From NCBI GenBank assembly GCA_001704065.1, contig LHBX01000043.1:62001-126000 (forward strand): 64,000 nt of DNA, given 5' to 3'. The DNA is from Pelagibacteraceae bacterium GOM-A1 (GTDB taxonomy: Bacteria; Pseudomonadota; Alphaproteobacteria; Pelagibacterales; Pelagibacteraceae). A program made the position numbers and the translations under genes. The notes under the pieces are model-generated. The model had not been told where the DNA came from. It did not search any database and saw nothing but the letters and a program-made list of their open reading frames with translations. Shown one piece after another: positions 19,472 through 28,311 of the stretch (positions are counted from its first letter, which is position 1; every line of letters begins with the position of its first letter).

Positions 19472-20479
19472 TTACATTAAACCAGCTTCTTTATAATATT
19501 TAACAGCTCCAGGATGAAGTGGTGCTGATAAACCATCAGCTATCATATTTTTTTTCTCTAAAGGAGCGAAAGCTGGATGTTGTTTTCTAAAATCATCAAA
19601 ATTTTCAAAAACAGCTTTTGTAACCTGATAAACTAAATCCTCAGAAACATCCATACTTGTTACAACAGTAGCTTTAACACCAAATGTAGTTACATCTTTT
19701 TTCTGTTTAGTATAAGTACCTTTTGGAATTGTTGCAGATGCATAATAATCAGCTCCACTAATAATTCCATCAATTACATCTCCTGTTAAATTGATTGGCA
19801 TTGCTTTAGCCGCACATGTTGCTGCTTGTTCCATTGCTCCATTTGGAAAACCTACTGAATATCCAAACGCATCAATTTTACCATCGCATAGAGCTTTTAC
19901 TTGCTCTGAAGATGTTAGCTCAGTAACTGATTTAAAGAAGCTGTTGTCAACTCCCATAGCTTTCATTAATTCTTCCATAGTTCCTCTTTGACCAGAACCT
20001 GGATTTCCAATGTTTACAACTTTTCCTTTGAGACCCATAAAATCTTTGACTTTTGCTTTTTTTCTAGCCCAGATTTGAAATGGCTCATTATGTACTGAGA
20101 AAACAGCTCTTAAATTTTTGAATTGTTTCCCTTCCCATTTGCTTGATCCATTGTAAGCATGATATTGCCAGTCAGATTGTGCTACACCAAATTGAAACTC
20201 GCCATCTTTTATTTGTCCGATGTTATAATTTGAGCCTCCAGTTGAAGGAGCGGTACATCTGTAAGCTTTATCTTTCATACCTTTTTTTCTACCATGTTCA
20301 GCACTAATTGCTGATTTGTGTAACATTTTACAAATAGCGTTTCCTGTCTGAAAATAAACTCCAGTTGGTCCACCTGTGCCTATTGTAAAAAACTCTGCTG
20401 ATTTTGCTATTGATCCGAATGAAAATATAGCAGCAAAAATAATCAGAGAGCTTGATATTGTTGATAATATTTTTTTCAT
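19472..20479 (-). CDS. TAXI-family TRAP transporter solute-binding protein
   Basis: A 335-residue periplasmic binding protein that captures substrate for the TRAP permease encoded downstream. The N-terminus is a signal peptide (MKKILSTISSSLIIFAAIFS) with likely cleavage after AKSA near residue 28. The mature protein begins EFFTIGTGGPTGVYFQTG, the hallmark of the TAXI family, and continues with GGSNYNIGQIKDGEFQFGVAQSD. Known TAXI proteins bind glutamate or other small carboxylates; the ligand here is not determinable. It lies 105 bases downstream of the aminotransferase gene, on the same strand, and is separated from the permease by a terminator-like hairpin. Confidence 0.95.
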   Translation of the reverse strand: MKKILSTISSSLIIFAAIFSFGSIAKSAEFFTIGTGGPTGVYFQTGNAICKMLHKSAISAEHGRKKGMKDKAYRCTAPSTGGSNYNIGQIKDGEFQFGVAQSDWQYHAYNGSSKWEGKQFKNLRAVFSVHNEPFQIWARKKAKVKDFMGLKGKVVNIGNPGSGQRGTMEELMKAMGVDNSFFKSVTELTSSEQVKALCDGKIDAFGYSVGFPNGAMEQAATCAAKAMPINLTGDVIDGIISGADYYASATIPKGTYTKQKKDVTTFGVKATVVTSMDVSEDLVYQVTKAVFENFDDFRKQHPAFAPLEKKNMIADGLSAPLHPGAVKYYKEAGLM

Positions 20480-20584
20480 ATACCCTCTCTAAAGTTTTAA
20501 AATCGAATCTAACTATTTATTACTACGAGTGTCTAGTAAATTCAGTTAATATAAGTATTGTTAATTAAGGAGTTTTTTAACTGA

Positions 20585-21811
20585 TTATAATTTTTCAACC
20601 CAAGATTTTAATTTATTTACTCCTTCTACAACCTTAGGGGCGTACAATTTTATTAACTCATCATTAATATCAGTTTTTTCATTAATATTTTTCATAAATA
20701 TATCGCCGTCAAAATCTGTAAAACTTAGACGAACAATCATCCTTTTTTCATCAAATCCAAAATCACTTCCTGGAAGTAAAGCAATATTTAAATTAGTTAA
20801 AATTTCATCACACATGATTGAAGAATTATTAAATTTCTTGTTCAAAAATTCAGGCATCAAATAAAAGCCACCCATGGGTTTGTTCATGATAATATTATTT
20901 GATTTTAAATTTCTATATACGTACTCTCCAACAGCTTTAAGAATTTTTTTCGATTTTAAGATATATTCATCATGGTTAGCATTAAAAGCAGATATTGCAG
21001 CAAACTGAATTGGTGAACTTACTGCAGAAAATGTTTCACTTGCTAAAACTTTCATAGATTTAAGTAATTCAATTTTTTTCTTTGGTATTATAAAGTACCC
21101 AAGTCTCCATCCTCCAGCGCCACACCATTTACTAAGTCCGTTACTTATTACGACATTATCAGGGCAGTGTTCGAAAATAGAAATATAATTTTCATCAAAT
21201 GTTAATTCAGAATAAATTTCATCTGATAAAACTAAAATATTATACTTTTTTACTATTGAAGAAATTTCTTTTAAATTTTCACATACTTGTCCTGATGGAT
21301 TATTTGGAGAATTAAGAAATAAAAGATATTTTTTATCTGGTTTTTTCAAAATAATTTTTTCTATTTCTTGAGCTTTAGGAAACCAATTATTTTCAGCAGA
21401 TGTTTGTATCCAATTATAGTTATTTTTAGCTATTATTGATTGAGGCTTGTAAGATACCCAACTTGGAGCTGGCAATAAAACTTCGCCTTCAAATGCTAGA
21501 TGCATCAAGAACATTAACTCTTTGGTTCCAGGACCTACTATTACTTGATCTGAGTTAAAATTGTAATTTTTCTTTTTTGATTCATATTTTGAAATTGAGT
21601 TTCTTAGTTTATTTAATCCTTGGATAGGTAAATAACTTTTCTGATGTGCATTTTTTTTTAATTCTTCAACAATAGTAATTGGAACCGGGAATGGTGATTG
21701 TCCAAATCCAAACTTAATAATATTTTTTCCTTCATTTTCAATAACTTTTGATTTTTCATTTATTTTTAGTGTTGCTGATAAACTTAGGCTTTTAATAGTA
21801 TCTTTGATCAT
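20585..21811 (-). CDS. Class I/II PLP-dependent aminotransferase
   Basis: A 408-residue fold-type I aminotransferase. The cofactor-binding region shows LFLNSPNNPSGQV, then VLSDEIYSELTF (the Asp that contacts the pyridine nitrogen), and SNGLSKWCGAGGWRLGYF, whose Lys should form the Schiff base with PLP. The C-terminus retains an arginine in MIVRLSFTDFD for the substrate carboxylate. The donor and acceptor are unknown; the family includes aspartate and aromatic aminotransferases. It overlaps the acetoacetyl-CoA synthetase stop by one base (TAATG), so the two act in one transcription unit, perhaps together with the transporter that follows. Confidence 0.9.
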   Translation of the reverse strand: MIKDTIKSLSLSATLKINEKSKVIENEGKNIIKFGFGQSPFPVPITIVEELKKNAHQKSYLPIQGLNKLRNSISKYESKKKNYNFNSDQVIVGPGTKELMFLMHLAFEGEVLLPAPSWVSYKPQSIIAKNNYNWIQTSAENNWFPKAQEIEKIILKKPDKKYLLFLNSPNNPSGQVCENLKEISSIVKKYNILVLSDEIYSELTFDENYISIFEHCPDNVVISNGLSKWCGAGGWRLGYFIIPKKKIELLKSMKVLASETFSAVSSPIQFAAISAFNANHDEYILKSKKILKAVGEYVYRNLKSNNIIMNKPMGGFYLMPEFLNKKFNNSSIMCDEILTNLNIALLPGSDFGFDEKRMIVRLSFTDFDGDIFMKNINEKTDINDELIKLYAPKVVEGVNKLKSWVEKL

Positions 21812-23766
21812 TACGATTTTAACTCAATAAGATTTTTATATTCATTTAAAGCAGATGGATTTGATAATGCTTCAATATTATTTATTTTGTTACCATCTAT
21901 GACATTTTTAACAGCTACTTCTACAATTTTACCATTCTTAGTTCTTGGAATATCATTTACCGTAATTATTTTGGCAGGTACATGCCTAGGAGAAGCTTCA
22001 TATCTAATTGTTCTTTTTATTTTCGAAATTAAGTTTTTGTCTAATTTATTATTTTTTGATAAGACTACAAAAAGTATTATTCTTACATCGTTATCCCAAG
22101 ATTGACCAACCACAATAGACTCTTTTACTTCTTTAAATTTTTCTACAACAGAATAAATTTCAGCTGTACCAAGTCGTACACCACCTGGGTTTAATGTTGC
22201 ATCTGATCTTCCATAGATAATATAAGACCCATTATTCTTTCTTTCAGCATAATCTCCATGATGCCAAATATTTTTAAATTTTGAAAAATAAGCTTTTTTA
22301 TATTTAACTTTTCCAGGATCATTCCAAAATTTTAATGGCATTGACGGAAAAGGGTTTCTGCATACTAATTCTCCTTTTTTATTTAAAATGGATTTACCTT
22401 TTTCAGAAAATACTGCCGTATCCATGCCAAGACCGTTGTTTTGTATTTCACCACTATTTACAGATGAATAAATATTTCCATTTACAAAACAGGAAACAAT
22501 ATCTGTTCCTCCAGAAATAGATGCCAAATGAACATTTTTTTTTATATTTTTATAAACAAATTCAAAACCATCTTTAGAAAGTGGAGACCCTGTAGAACAT
22601 ATGGTTTTCAAAGACTTAAGTTTAATTTTTTCTTTTACCCTTACATTCTGCTTAATAAGTTGATCAATATATTTTGCACTTATGCCAAATAAAGTAACTT
22701 TCTCTTTATCTGCAATTTTTAACAATAAATCTGAAGATTTATGCATAGGAAAGCCATCAAATAACAATATTGATGCTTTAGATGCTAAAGCTGTAACAAG
22801 CCAATTCCACATCATCCATCCACAAGTTGTAAAGTAAAATACATTATCATTTGGTTTTATATTGCAATGTAATTGATGTTCTTTCAAATGTTGTAATAAA
22901 ACTCCGCCAGATCTATGACAAATACATTTTGGTTTTCCTGTTGTGCCACTTGAGTATAAAATTGCTAATTCGTGGTCGAAATCAAATTTTTTTAATTTAT
23001 TTCTGCTAATTTCATGTTTTTTAATCTCAGTAAAATAATAAATTTTTATGTTTTTAATTTTTTTTAATTTTCTTAGTTTTTTTCCAGGGTAATTTAGAAT
23101 TAATACTGATTTTATACTTTTTATTTTTTTTAAAATTTTAGGCAATCTTTCAATAATATTTATTTCCTTTCCGTTATAATAATATTTATCAGTAATAATT
23201 AATAATTTCGGTTTAATTTGGGAAAAACGTTCTATAACTCCGGGTACACCAAAATCAGGTGAGCATGAGCTCCAAATTGATCCTATAGCACTAGCACTTA
23301 AGAAACATTCTACTGTTTCTATCTGATTTGGAGTATATGCTACTATTCTATCGTTTTCAGAAATACTTATTTTTTTATAAAACGTAATTATTTTTTTTAC
23401 GTCGATATTTAGTTCTTTCCAGGACTTTTTTTCTCTGTAACCATTTTCACTAACAAATGTAATAGCTTTTTGATTGGAATTTTTAACTAAAAGATTTTCT
23501 GTAAAATTTAATTTTGAATTAACAAAAAACTTACTATTAATAAGATCTTTGGTTAGTTTGAATTTATTAGTTTTTATTCCTATTATTTCAAAATATTTCC
23601 AGACTGAGTTCCAAAAATCTTTAGGATTTTTTACACTCCATTTTAATAACTTTTTATAATTTCCTGAAAAATTATATTTATAATATTTTGAAATAAATTG
23701 CTCATATGCAAATAAATTCGAATTTTTTATAAGTTCTTTAGATGGTTCCCAAAGTTTTTTTGGCAT
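21811..23766 (-). CDS. Acetoacetyl-CoA synthetase (acetoacetate--CoA ligase)
   Basis: A 651-residue ANL-superfamily ligase that activates acetoacetate with ATP and CoA. The N-terminal ACS-type cap region is followed by the adenylate loop LYSSGTTGKPKCICHRSGG, the motif SISGGTDIVSCF, and the C-terminal hinge and catalytic lysine region IPRTKNGKIVEVAVKNVI. Its length, the conserved WKYFEIIG segment and the SGGTDI motif fit acetoacetyl-CoA rather than acetyl-CoA synthetase. It may feed ketone bodies or leucine-catabolism products into acetyl-CoA. First gene of a unit with the downstream aminotransferase. Confidence 0.88.
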   Translation of the reverse strand: MPKKLWEPSKELIKNSNLFAYEQFISKYYKYNFSGNYKKLLKWSVKNPKDFWNSVWKYFEIIGIKTNKFKLTKDLINSKFFVNSKLNFTENLLVKNSNQKAITFVSENGYREKKSWKELNIDVKKIITFYKKISISENDRIVAYTPNQIETVECFLSASAIGSIWSSCSPDFGVPGVIERFSQIKPKLLIITDKYYYNGKEINIIERLPKILKKIKSIKSVLILNYPGKKLRKLKKIKNIKIYYFTEIKKHEISRNKLKKFDFDHELAILYSSGTTGKPKCICHRSGGVLLQHLKEHQLHCNIKPNDNVFYFTTCGWMMWNWLVTALASKASILLFDGFPMHKSSDLLLKIADKEKVTLFGISAKYIDQLIKQNVRVKEKIKLKSLKTICSTGSPLSKDGFEFVYKNIKKNVHLASISGGTDIVSCFVNGNIYSSVNSGEIQNNGLGMDTAVFSEKGKSILNKKGELVCRNPFPSMPLKFWNDPGKVKYKKAYFSKFKNIWHHGDYAERKNNGSYIIYGRSDATLNPGGVRLGTAEIYSVVEKFKEVKESIVVGQSWDNDVRIILFVVLSKNNKLDKNLISKIKRTIRYEASPRHVPAKIITVNDIPRTKNGKIVEVAVKNVIDGNKINNIEALSNPSALNEYKNLIELKS

Positions 23767-23928
23767 TAAATAATTATATTTATATTGTAAAATTTATGCT
23801 AACCTTAGATGATATAAATTGAAAATGAGAACTTTTTTCCATCTGATTCGGACTAGTTTTAGTCTATTTTTGTTCTTTTTGAGTAACAAAATATAGTAGG
23901 CTTAAAAAAGATCATACTAAAAGTTGAT

Positions 23929-26409
23929 ATGTCAAAAAATAAGATCACCGCAGTTCTTGGACCTACAAATACTGGTAAAACTTTTTTAGCTATAGAAACC
24001 ATGCTTTCATTCGACACGGGAATGATAGGGTTTCCTCTCAGACTCTTAGCAAGAGAAGTATATGACAATATTGTACAAAAGGTAGATGTATCTAAGGTTG
24101 CTCTTATTACTGGTGAAGAAAAAATTATACCAACTAATGCAAAATATTTTTTGTGTACCGTAGAGTCAATGCCTGTAGATAAAGTTTTAGACTTTGTAGG
24201 CATAGATGAAATTCAGATGTGCTCAGATCACGAGAGAGGTCATATTTTTACAGATAGATTGTTAAATCTAAGAGGTGAGAAATTAACAATGCTAATGGGT
24301 TCCAATACAATAAAAAGTATTATTCAAAAACTTGATGATGATATTGATTTTATAAATAAACCAAGATTATCAAGACTTTCATTTGGGGGACATAAAAAAA
24401 TTTCGAGAATTGAAAGAAAAAGTGCAGTTATAGCTTTTTCAACAGAAGAAGTTTACGCAATTGCAGAACTTATAAGAAGACAGAAAGGAGGTGCAGCAAT
24501 TGTTATGGGGTCTCTCAGTCCTAAAACTAGAAATGCTCAAGTAAATTTATATCAATCTGGAGATGTTGATTATCTTGTTGCTACAGATGCGATTGGAATG
24601 GGAATAAATATGGATTTAGATCACGTTTTCTTCTCAAACTTAAAAAAATTCGATGGAAAAAAAATAAGAAGGTTGAAAATCTCTGAAATTGGACAAATTT
24701 CAGGGAGAGCTGGTCGATATTTAAACGATGGTAGTTTTGGTATTACGGGAGATTGTGACGAAATTAGTCCAGAGGAAATTGAATTTCTAGAAAATCATAA
24801 TTTTCCTGAAATACAGAATATATATTGGAGAAATTCTAATTTAAACTTTAACAATAAAGAAACTTTGCTAAAGTCATTAGACGAAAGACCTAATAAAGAC
24901 TGGTTGAGAAGAGTTGGGGAATGCGAAGATGAGAAAGTTTTAAAATATTTTTTAAAAGAAAATAATATTAATGTAGCCAACAATCCAGATGTTTTAAAAA
25001 TTCTTTGGGAATGCTGTCAGATTCCTGATTTTGTAAAAAAAACTTATGGTCACCATTTAGAAGTAGTAAATAAAGTTTTCAATTTTTTGACAGGTAACGA
25101 AAAAAAAATACCAAACCATTACATGAAAAAACAGCTTTCAATGCTTGATAAACTTGATGGAAATGTAGATTCAATTTCAAACAGAATATCTAATGTTAGA
25201 ACTTGGTCATACGTTTCAAATAAGTCTAATTGGGTTGAAAACCATGATTACTGGATCGAAAGAACTAAAAACTTAGAAGATAAGTTATCAGATCGACTTC
25301 ATGATGAGTTAACAAAAACCTTTATTGATAAAAGAGCAAGTGTTTTAGCAAAAGGTTTAAAACAAGATATTGAGTTAAAAACTGAAATTCTTGAAAAAGA
25401 AAAGGTATTAATTAATGGACAGTACATAGGAATTCTAAAGGGATTAAAATTACAATTGGATTTAAAAATTGATGCCTTAGATACAGATATTAAGTCCTTA
25501 AAAAAAGCAGCAAGGCAGAATGTAGGACCAGAAATAATAAGAAGAATACAACAAATTATAGATACAGGTCTTGTAGAGCTAAAAGATGATTTTAAAATAT
25601 ATTGGAACAAAGATCCAATAGCAAAAATGGTGGCAGGTTCAGATTATCTTAATCCAAAAATAGATTTAATTATTGATGAAATGATTGAAAATGATGAGAG
25701 AAATAAATTAAATGAATATTTACAAAAATGGATAATTAAAAAAATTAATAACGAACTTAATAGTCTTATTGAATTAAAAAATATAAAAGAAGAAAGTCCA
25801 CAACTTAGAGCATTGGCTTACAGACTTTATGAAAATAATGGAGTTATAAAAAGATCTAATATCTCAGATTACTTAAATAAAATAAATCAAGATGATAGAA
25901 AAAAATTAAGAAAACTTGGTGTCAAGTTTGGTAGATACCATATTTTTCTGTTTAAGTTATTTAAGCCAAATTCAGTCTCATTAAGAATATTATTATGGAA
26001 AAGTTACAATAATAAATTTTTGAATTTGTCACCTCCAACGTTTGGATTAAATTTTTTAAATAATATGAAAGAAGCTAACAAAGATTTTATGTTGCTTTGT
26101 GGTTTTGAAAAGTTTGATGATATTTATGTCAGAATAGATATACTTGAAAGATTATTTTTATTAATATTCAATTCTGAAAAAGATAATAAAAAAGAGGTAA
26201 AAGTTATACCTGAGATGCTGAACTTGCTTGGGTGTTCAAAAGAAAATTTTAATAAACTCTTAAAAAAAATGGATTATAAGATTTATCAGAAGGAAAAGGA
26301 GATATTCATAAAATATATTCCATCAAAAAAGAACGTTTTTAGAAAATATGTCAAAAAAGACGATACAAATAATCCTTTTAGTGTATTAAATCAATTGAAC
26401 TTAAAATAA
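23929..26409 (+). CDS. SUV3-like DExH-box RNA helicase
   Basis: An 826-residue superfamily 2 helicase related to mitochondrial SUV3. Helicase motifs are clear: motif I GPTNTGKTF near residue 11, motif II DEIQM near 92, a motif V region DAIGMGINMDLDHVFF and motif VI QISGRAGRY near 263. After the helicase core a long, lysine-rich region of about 500 residues holds predicted helices and coiled coil and is much less conserved. SUV3 relatives unwind RNA, often together with an exoribonuclease such as PNPase, which is also encoded in this window (54783-56855). The stop overlaps the next start (TAATG), so it heads a unit with the TerB-like protein, ferredoxin and CarD. Confidence 0.9.
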   Translation: MSKNKITAVLGPTNTGKTFLAIETMLSFDTGMIGFPLRLLAREVYDNIVQKVDVSKVALITGEEKIIPTNAKYFLCTVESMPVDKVLDFVGIDEIQMCSDHERGHIFTDRLLNLRGEKLTMLMGSNTIKSIIQKLDDDIDFINKPRLSRLSFGGHKKISRIERKSAVIAFSTEEVYAIAELIRRQKGGAAIVMGSLSPKTRNAQVNLYQSGDVDYLVATDAIGMGINMDLDHVFFSNLKKFDGKKIRRLKISEIGQISGRAGRYLNDGSFGITGDCDEISPEEIEFLENHNFPEIQNIYWRNSNLNFNNKETLLKSLDERPNKDWLRRVGECEDEKVLKYFLKENNINVANNPDVLKILWECCQIPDFVKKTYGHHLEVVNKVFNFLTGNEKKIPNHYMKKQLSMLDKLDGNVDSISNRISNVRTWSYVSNKSNWVENHDYWIERTKNLEDKLSDRLHDELTKTFIDKRASVLAKGLKQDIELKTEILEKEKVLINGQYIGILKGLKLQLDLKIDALDTDIKSLKKAARQNVGPEIIRRIQQIIDTGLVELKDDFKIYWNKDPIAKMVAGSDYLNPKIDLIIDEMIENDERNKLNEYLQKWIIKKINNELNSLIELKNIKEESPQLRALAYRLYENNGVIKRSNISDYLNKINQDDRKKLRKLGVKFGRYHIFLFKLFKPNSVSLRILLWKSYNNKFLNLSPPTFGLNFLNNMKEANKDFMLLCGFEKFDDIYVRIDILERLFLLIFNSEKDNKKEVKVIPEMLNLLGCSKENFNKLLKKMDYKIYQKEKEIFIKYIPSKKNVFRKYVKKDDTNNPFSVLNQLNLK

Positions 26410-26834
26410 TGTTTAGTTTATTTAAAAAAGATGTTGAAGATAAAAATGACAATGATCATCTATCTCTTATCAGTATCGCAGCCTTACTAATTCATTCAGC
26501 AAAAATTGATGAAAATTTTACTGAGAAGGAAAAAAATATAATTAAAAAAGCATTAACTGAAATGGGCGCAGACCAAAAAGATTTAGATAAAATTTTAGAA
26601 GATGCAGAGTTAAAAGAAAAAGACTCAAACCAAATTTTAGAATTTACAAAGGAAGTAAAAAACAAGAATATTGAAGAAAAAAAGATAGTTATTGAGGCTT
26701 TATGGAACATTATATATTCAGATGAAAATGCAGACATGTATGAAACAAATTTGATGAGAAGATTATCAGGATTATTATATTTAGACCCAAAAGTGGTTGG
26801 AGATATAAAAGAAAAAATTAAATCAAACCGATGA
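26409..26834 (+). CDS. TerB-like (tellurite-resistance-type) helical protein
   Basis: A 141-residue, highly charged protein. The segment [20 protein letters not shown] and the later [19 protein letters not shown] fit the all-alpha TerB fold, where two repeated acidic D-E-N/T motifs are thought to bind metal. There is no signal peptide. Family members are often adaptors or regulators; the role here is unknown, and tellurite resistance should not be assumed. It overlaps both neighbours (TAATG with the helicase, ATGA with the ferredoxin), which indicates tight translational coupling. Confidence 0.75.
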   Translation: MFSLFKKDVEDKNDNDHLSLISIAALLIHSAKIDENFTEKEKNIIKKALTEMGADQKDLDKILEDAELKEKDSNQILEFTKEVKNKNIEEKKIVIEALWNIIYSDENADMYETNLMRRLSGLLYLDPKVVGDIKEKIKSNR

Positions 26835-27157
26835 CATACTTGGTAAATGATAAATGTATTAAATGTAAACATACAACATGCGTTGATGTGTGCCCGGTTG
26901 ATTGTTTTTACGAAGGTAAAAATATGCTTGTAATTAAACCTGATGAGTGTATAGATTGTGGCGTTTGCGAACCTGAGTGTCCAATCGATGCAATAATTTC
27001 AGACACAGAAAAGGGTAGCGAAAAATGGTTAGAAGTAAATTCGAAGTATTCTGAAATATGGCCTAATATTACAGAAAAAAAGGATCCTTTACCAGAACAC
27101 AAAAAGTTTGAAAATGAAGAAAATAAGTTTGATAAATACTTTAAAGAAAACATTTAA
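26831..27157 (+). CDS. fdxA: 7Fe ferredoxin (3Fe-4S/4Fe-4S)
   Basis: A 108-residue low-potential electron carrier. The cysteines lie as [18 protein letters not shown] and [16 protein letters not shown], the pattern of FdxA-type seven-iron ferredoxins, followed by the typical helical tail with [20 protein letters not shown]. It may donate electrons to biosynthetic or redox enzymes; the partner is not known. The start overlaps the TerB-like gene by four bases. The last 44 bases overlap the start of carD in another frame. The fdxA-carD order is found widely in alphaproteobacteria and supports both calls. Confidence 0.95.
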   Translation: MTYLVNDKCIKCKHTTCVDVCPVDCFYEGKNMLVIKPDECIDCGVCEPECPIDAIISDTEKGSEKWLEVNSKYSEIWPNITEKKDPLPEHKKFENEENKFDKYFKENI

Positions 27158-27983
27158 AACCAAAAAGAATATTAATAAAAAAAAAAATACTAAATCAGAA
27201 ATTAAATCAAAAAAATTAAAGATAGCTCAAAAAGCAAAAAAACCAAAAATTGCAAAAAAGCAGAAAAAAGTTAAATTACAAAAAAAAATACCAAAACAAA
27301 TTTCTAAATCAAAACCATTAAAAGTAGAAAAAAAAGAAAGCTCAGAATCAAATACAAACGTACTAAGAATATCTAAAAGCAACGAACAAAAGCCTGAGAT
27401 CAAAAAAGTAAAAAAACAAGATACTGAAAAAAAAGAATATAAAATCAAAGAGTATGTTGTGTATCCAAAACATGGAGTTGGGCAAATTATTGAATTTAAA
27501 AAAATGAATATTGGCGGAATTGAAATTGAAGCTTATATACTGAAGTTTGAAAAAGATAAGGCAAATGGGATGGTTCCTGTAAACAAACAATCATATTTGA
27601 GGCCATTAGCTACGATAAATCAAGTAAACAAATGTATAAGTATTTTAAAAAGTAAACCTAAAATCAAAAGAAGTATGTGGAGTAGAAGAGCTCAAGAATA
27701 TGAAGCAAAAATTTCATCTGGTAAAATTTATGAACTTGCAGAAGTAGTAAGAGATCTAAATAAAGGGGATGATATTATGGTTGATCAGTCATACAGTGAA
27801 AGACAACTTTTTGAGAAAGCTTATGATAGAATTCTTACCGAATTCCAAATTGTCTTAAGTTTAAGTTTGGAAGATACACAAAAAAAACTTGATAAAGCAT
27901 TAAAAAGAAATTTAGAAAAGCAAGTTCAGAAAATTGAGAGCAAACCCCCCGAGGAAGAAAATACTGAAGAAATAGCTAAATAA
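27114..27983 (+). CDS. carD: CarD-family transcriptional regulator with long lysine-rich N-terminal tail
   Basis: An RNA-polymerase-binding regulator of rRNA and growth-related promoters. From the ATG at 27114 the protein has 289 residues. The CarD/CdnL domain begins near residue 112 ([19 protein letters not shown]) and includes the helical DNA-contact part [17 protein letters not shown]. Before it is a basic, low-complexity tail: about 32 of the first 74 residues are lysine, resembling histone H1-type tails. Typical CarD proteins have about 160-170 residues and lack this tail. The reading frame also opens at a TTG (27108), and a further TTG at 27129 could start it, so the exact start is uncertain. 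It overlaps fdxA by 44 bases. Confidence 0.88.
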   Translation: MKKISLINTLKKTFKTKKNINKKKNTKSEIKSKKLKIAQKAKKPKIAKKQKKVKLQKKIPKQISKSKPLKVEKKESSESNTNVLRISKSNEQKPEIKKVKKQDTEKKEYKIKEYVVYPKHGVGQIIEFKKMNIGGIEIEAYILKFEKDKANGMVPVNKQSYLRPLATINQVNKCISILKSKPKIKRSMWSRRAQEYEAKISSGKIYELAEVVRDLNKGDDIMVDQSYSERQLFEKAYDRILTEFQIVLSLSLEDTQKKLDKALKRNLEKQVQKIESKPPEEENTEEIAK

Positions 27984-28020
27984 AAAAAACGCTCCTCACG
28001 CAAGCGCCATGAGAAGCGTT
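27982..28020 (-). terminator. Intrinsic terminator of the small basic peptide gene
   Basis: AACGCTCCTCA (27988-27998) pairs with TGAGAAGCGTT (28010-28020), 11 bp with one mismatch and an 11-base loop. On the minus strand the stem is followed by a run of eight T residues (27982-27989, partly overlapping the stem base). No T run follows on the plus strand, so it mainly serves the minus-strand gene ending at 28043, although the stem may also protect the 3' end of carD mRNA. Confidence 0.85.
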
Positions 28021-28042
28021 ATTTAATAAAAAGAATACTAAA

Positions 28043-28126
28043 CTATCTTCTTCTTTTCTTTTTAGCTTTTTTCTTAGCTTTTTTCTTAGTTTTCTTTTTA
28101 GCAGCTTTTTTTCTTCTTTTAGCCAT
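28043..28126 (-). CDS. 27-residue lysine/arginine-rich peptide (histone-like, hypothetical)
   Basis: ATG at 28126 to TAG at 28043-28045. The product begins MAKRRKKAAKKKTKKK, continues with AKKK repeats and ends with three arginines; 15 Lys plus 5 Arg make 20 of 27 residues basic. It has a good ribosome site (GGGAG about seven bases upstream), its own leader with a hairpin (28147-28165) and its own terminator (27982-28020), so it is a compact independent unit of about 200 bases. By composition it should bind nucleic acid, either DNA as in histone H1-like tails, or RNA or ribosomes. No annotated family is claimed. Confidence 0.75.
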   Translation of the reverse strand: MAKRRKKAAKKKTKKKAKKKAKKKRRR

Positions 28127-28311
28127 CTTTAGCTCCCTTTTTTATTACGAATCTTTTTGATTCGTTTAATTACCTTTTTTTAATTTTTTTGAATAGTTAT
28201 GTCAATTACATAATTTTTTATATTTTTTTTAAATTTTTTTTTTAAAAAATAAAAAAATTAATAATTAAAAAAAGTTAAGTAAAATAGCGATTATTAAACA
28301 AATTTTTCTAA
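28127..28311. other. AT-rich intergenic region with a 7-bp hairpin
   Basis: Between the basic-peptide start and the acyl-CoA synthetase stop. It is almost entirely A and T. The one clear element is the perfect inverted repeat ACGAATC (28147-28153) and GATTCGT (28159-28165) around five T residues, which falls in the leader of the basic-peptide mRNA. No other gene is seen; the promoter for the peptide should lie here but cannot be fixed in such biased sequence. Confidence 0.6.

Noticed and set aside
23825-23896. A 23-codon frame upstream of the SUV3-like helicase, overlapping a GACTA/TAGTC hairpin with T-rich tail
   Set aside because: No ribosome site, no recognisable features, and the stem is only five base pairs; chance is likely in such sequence.
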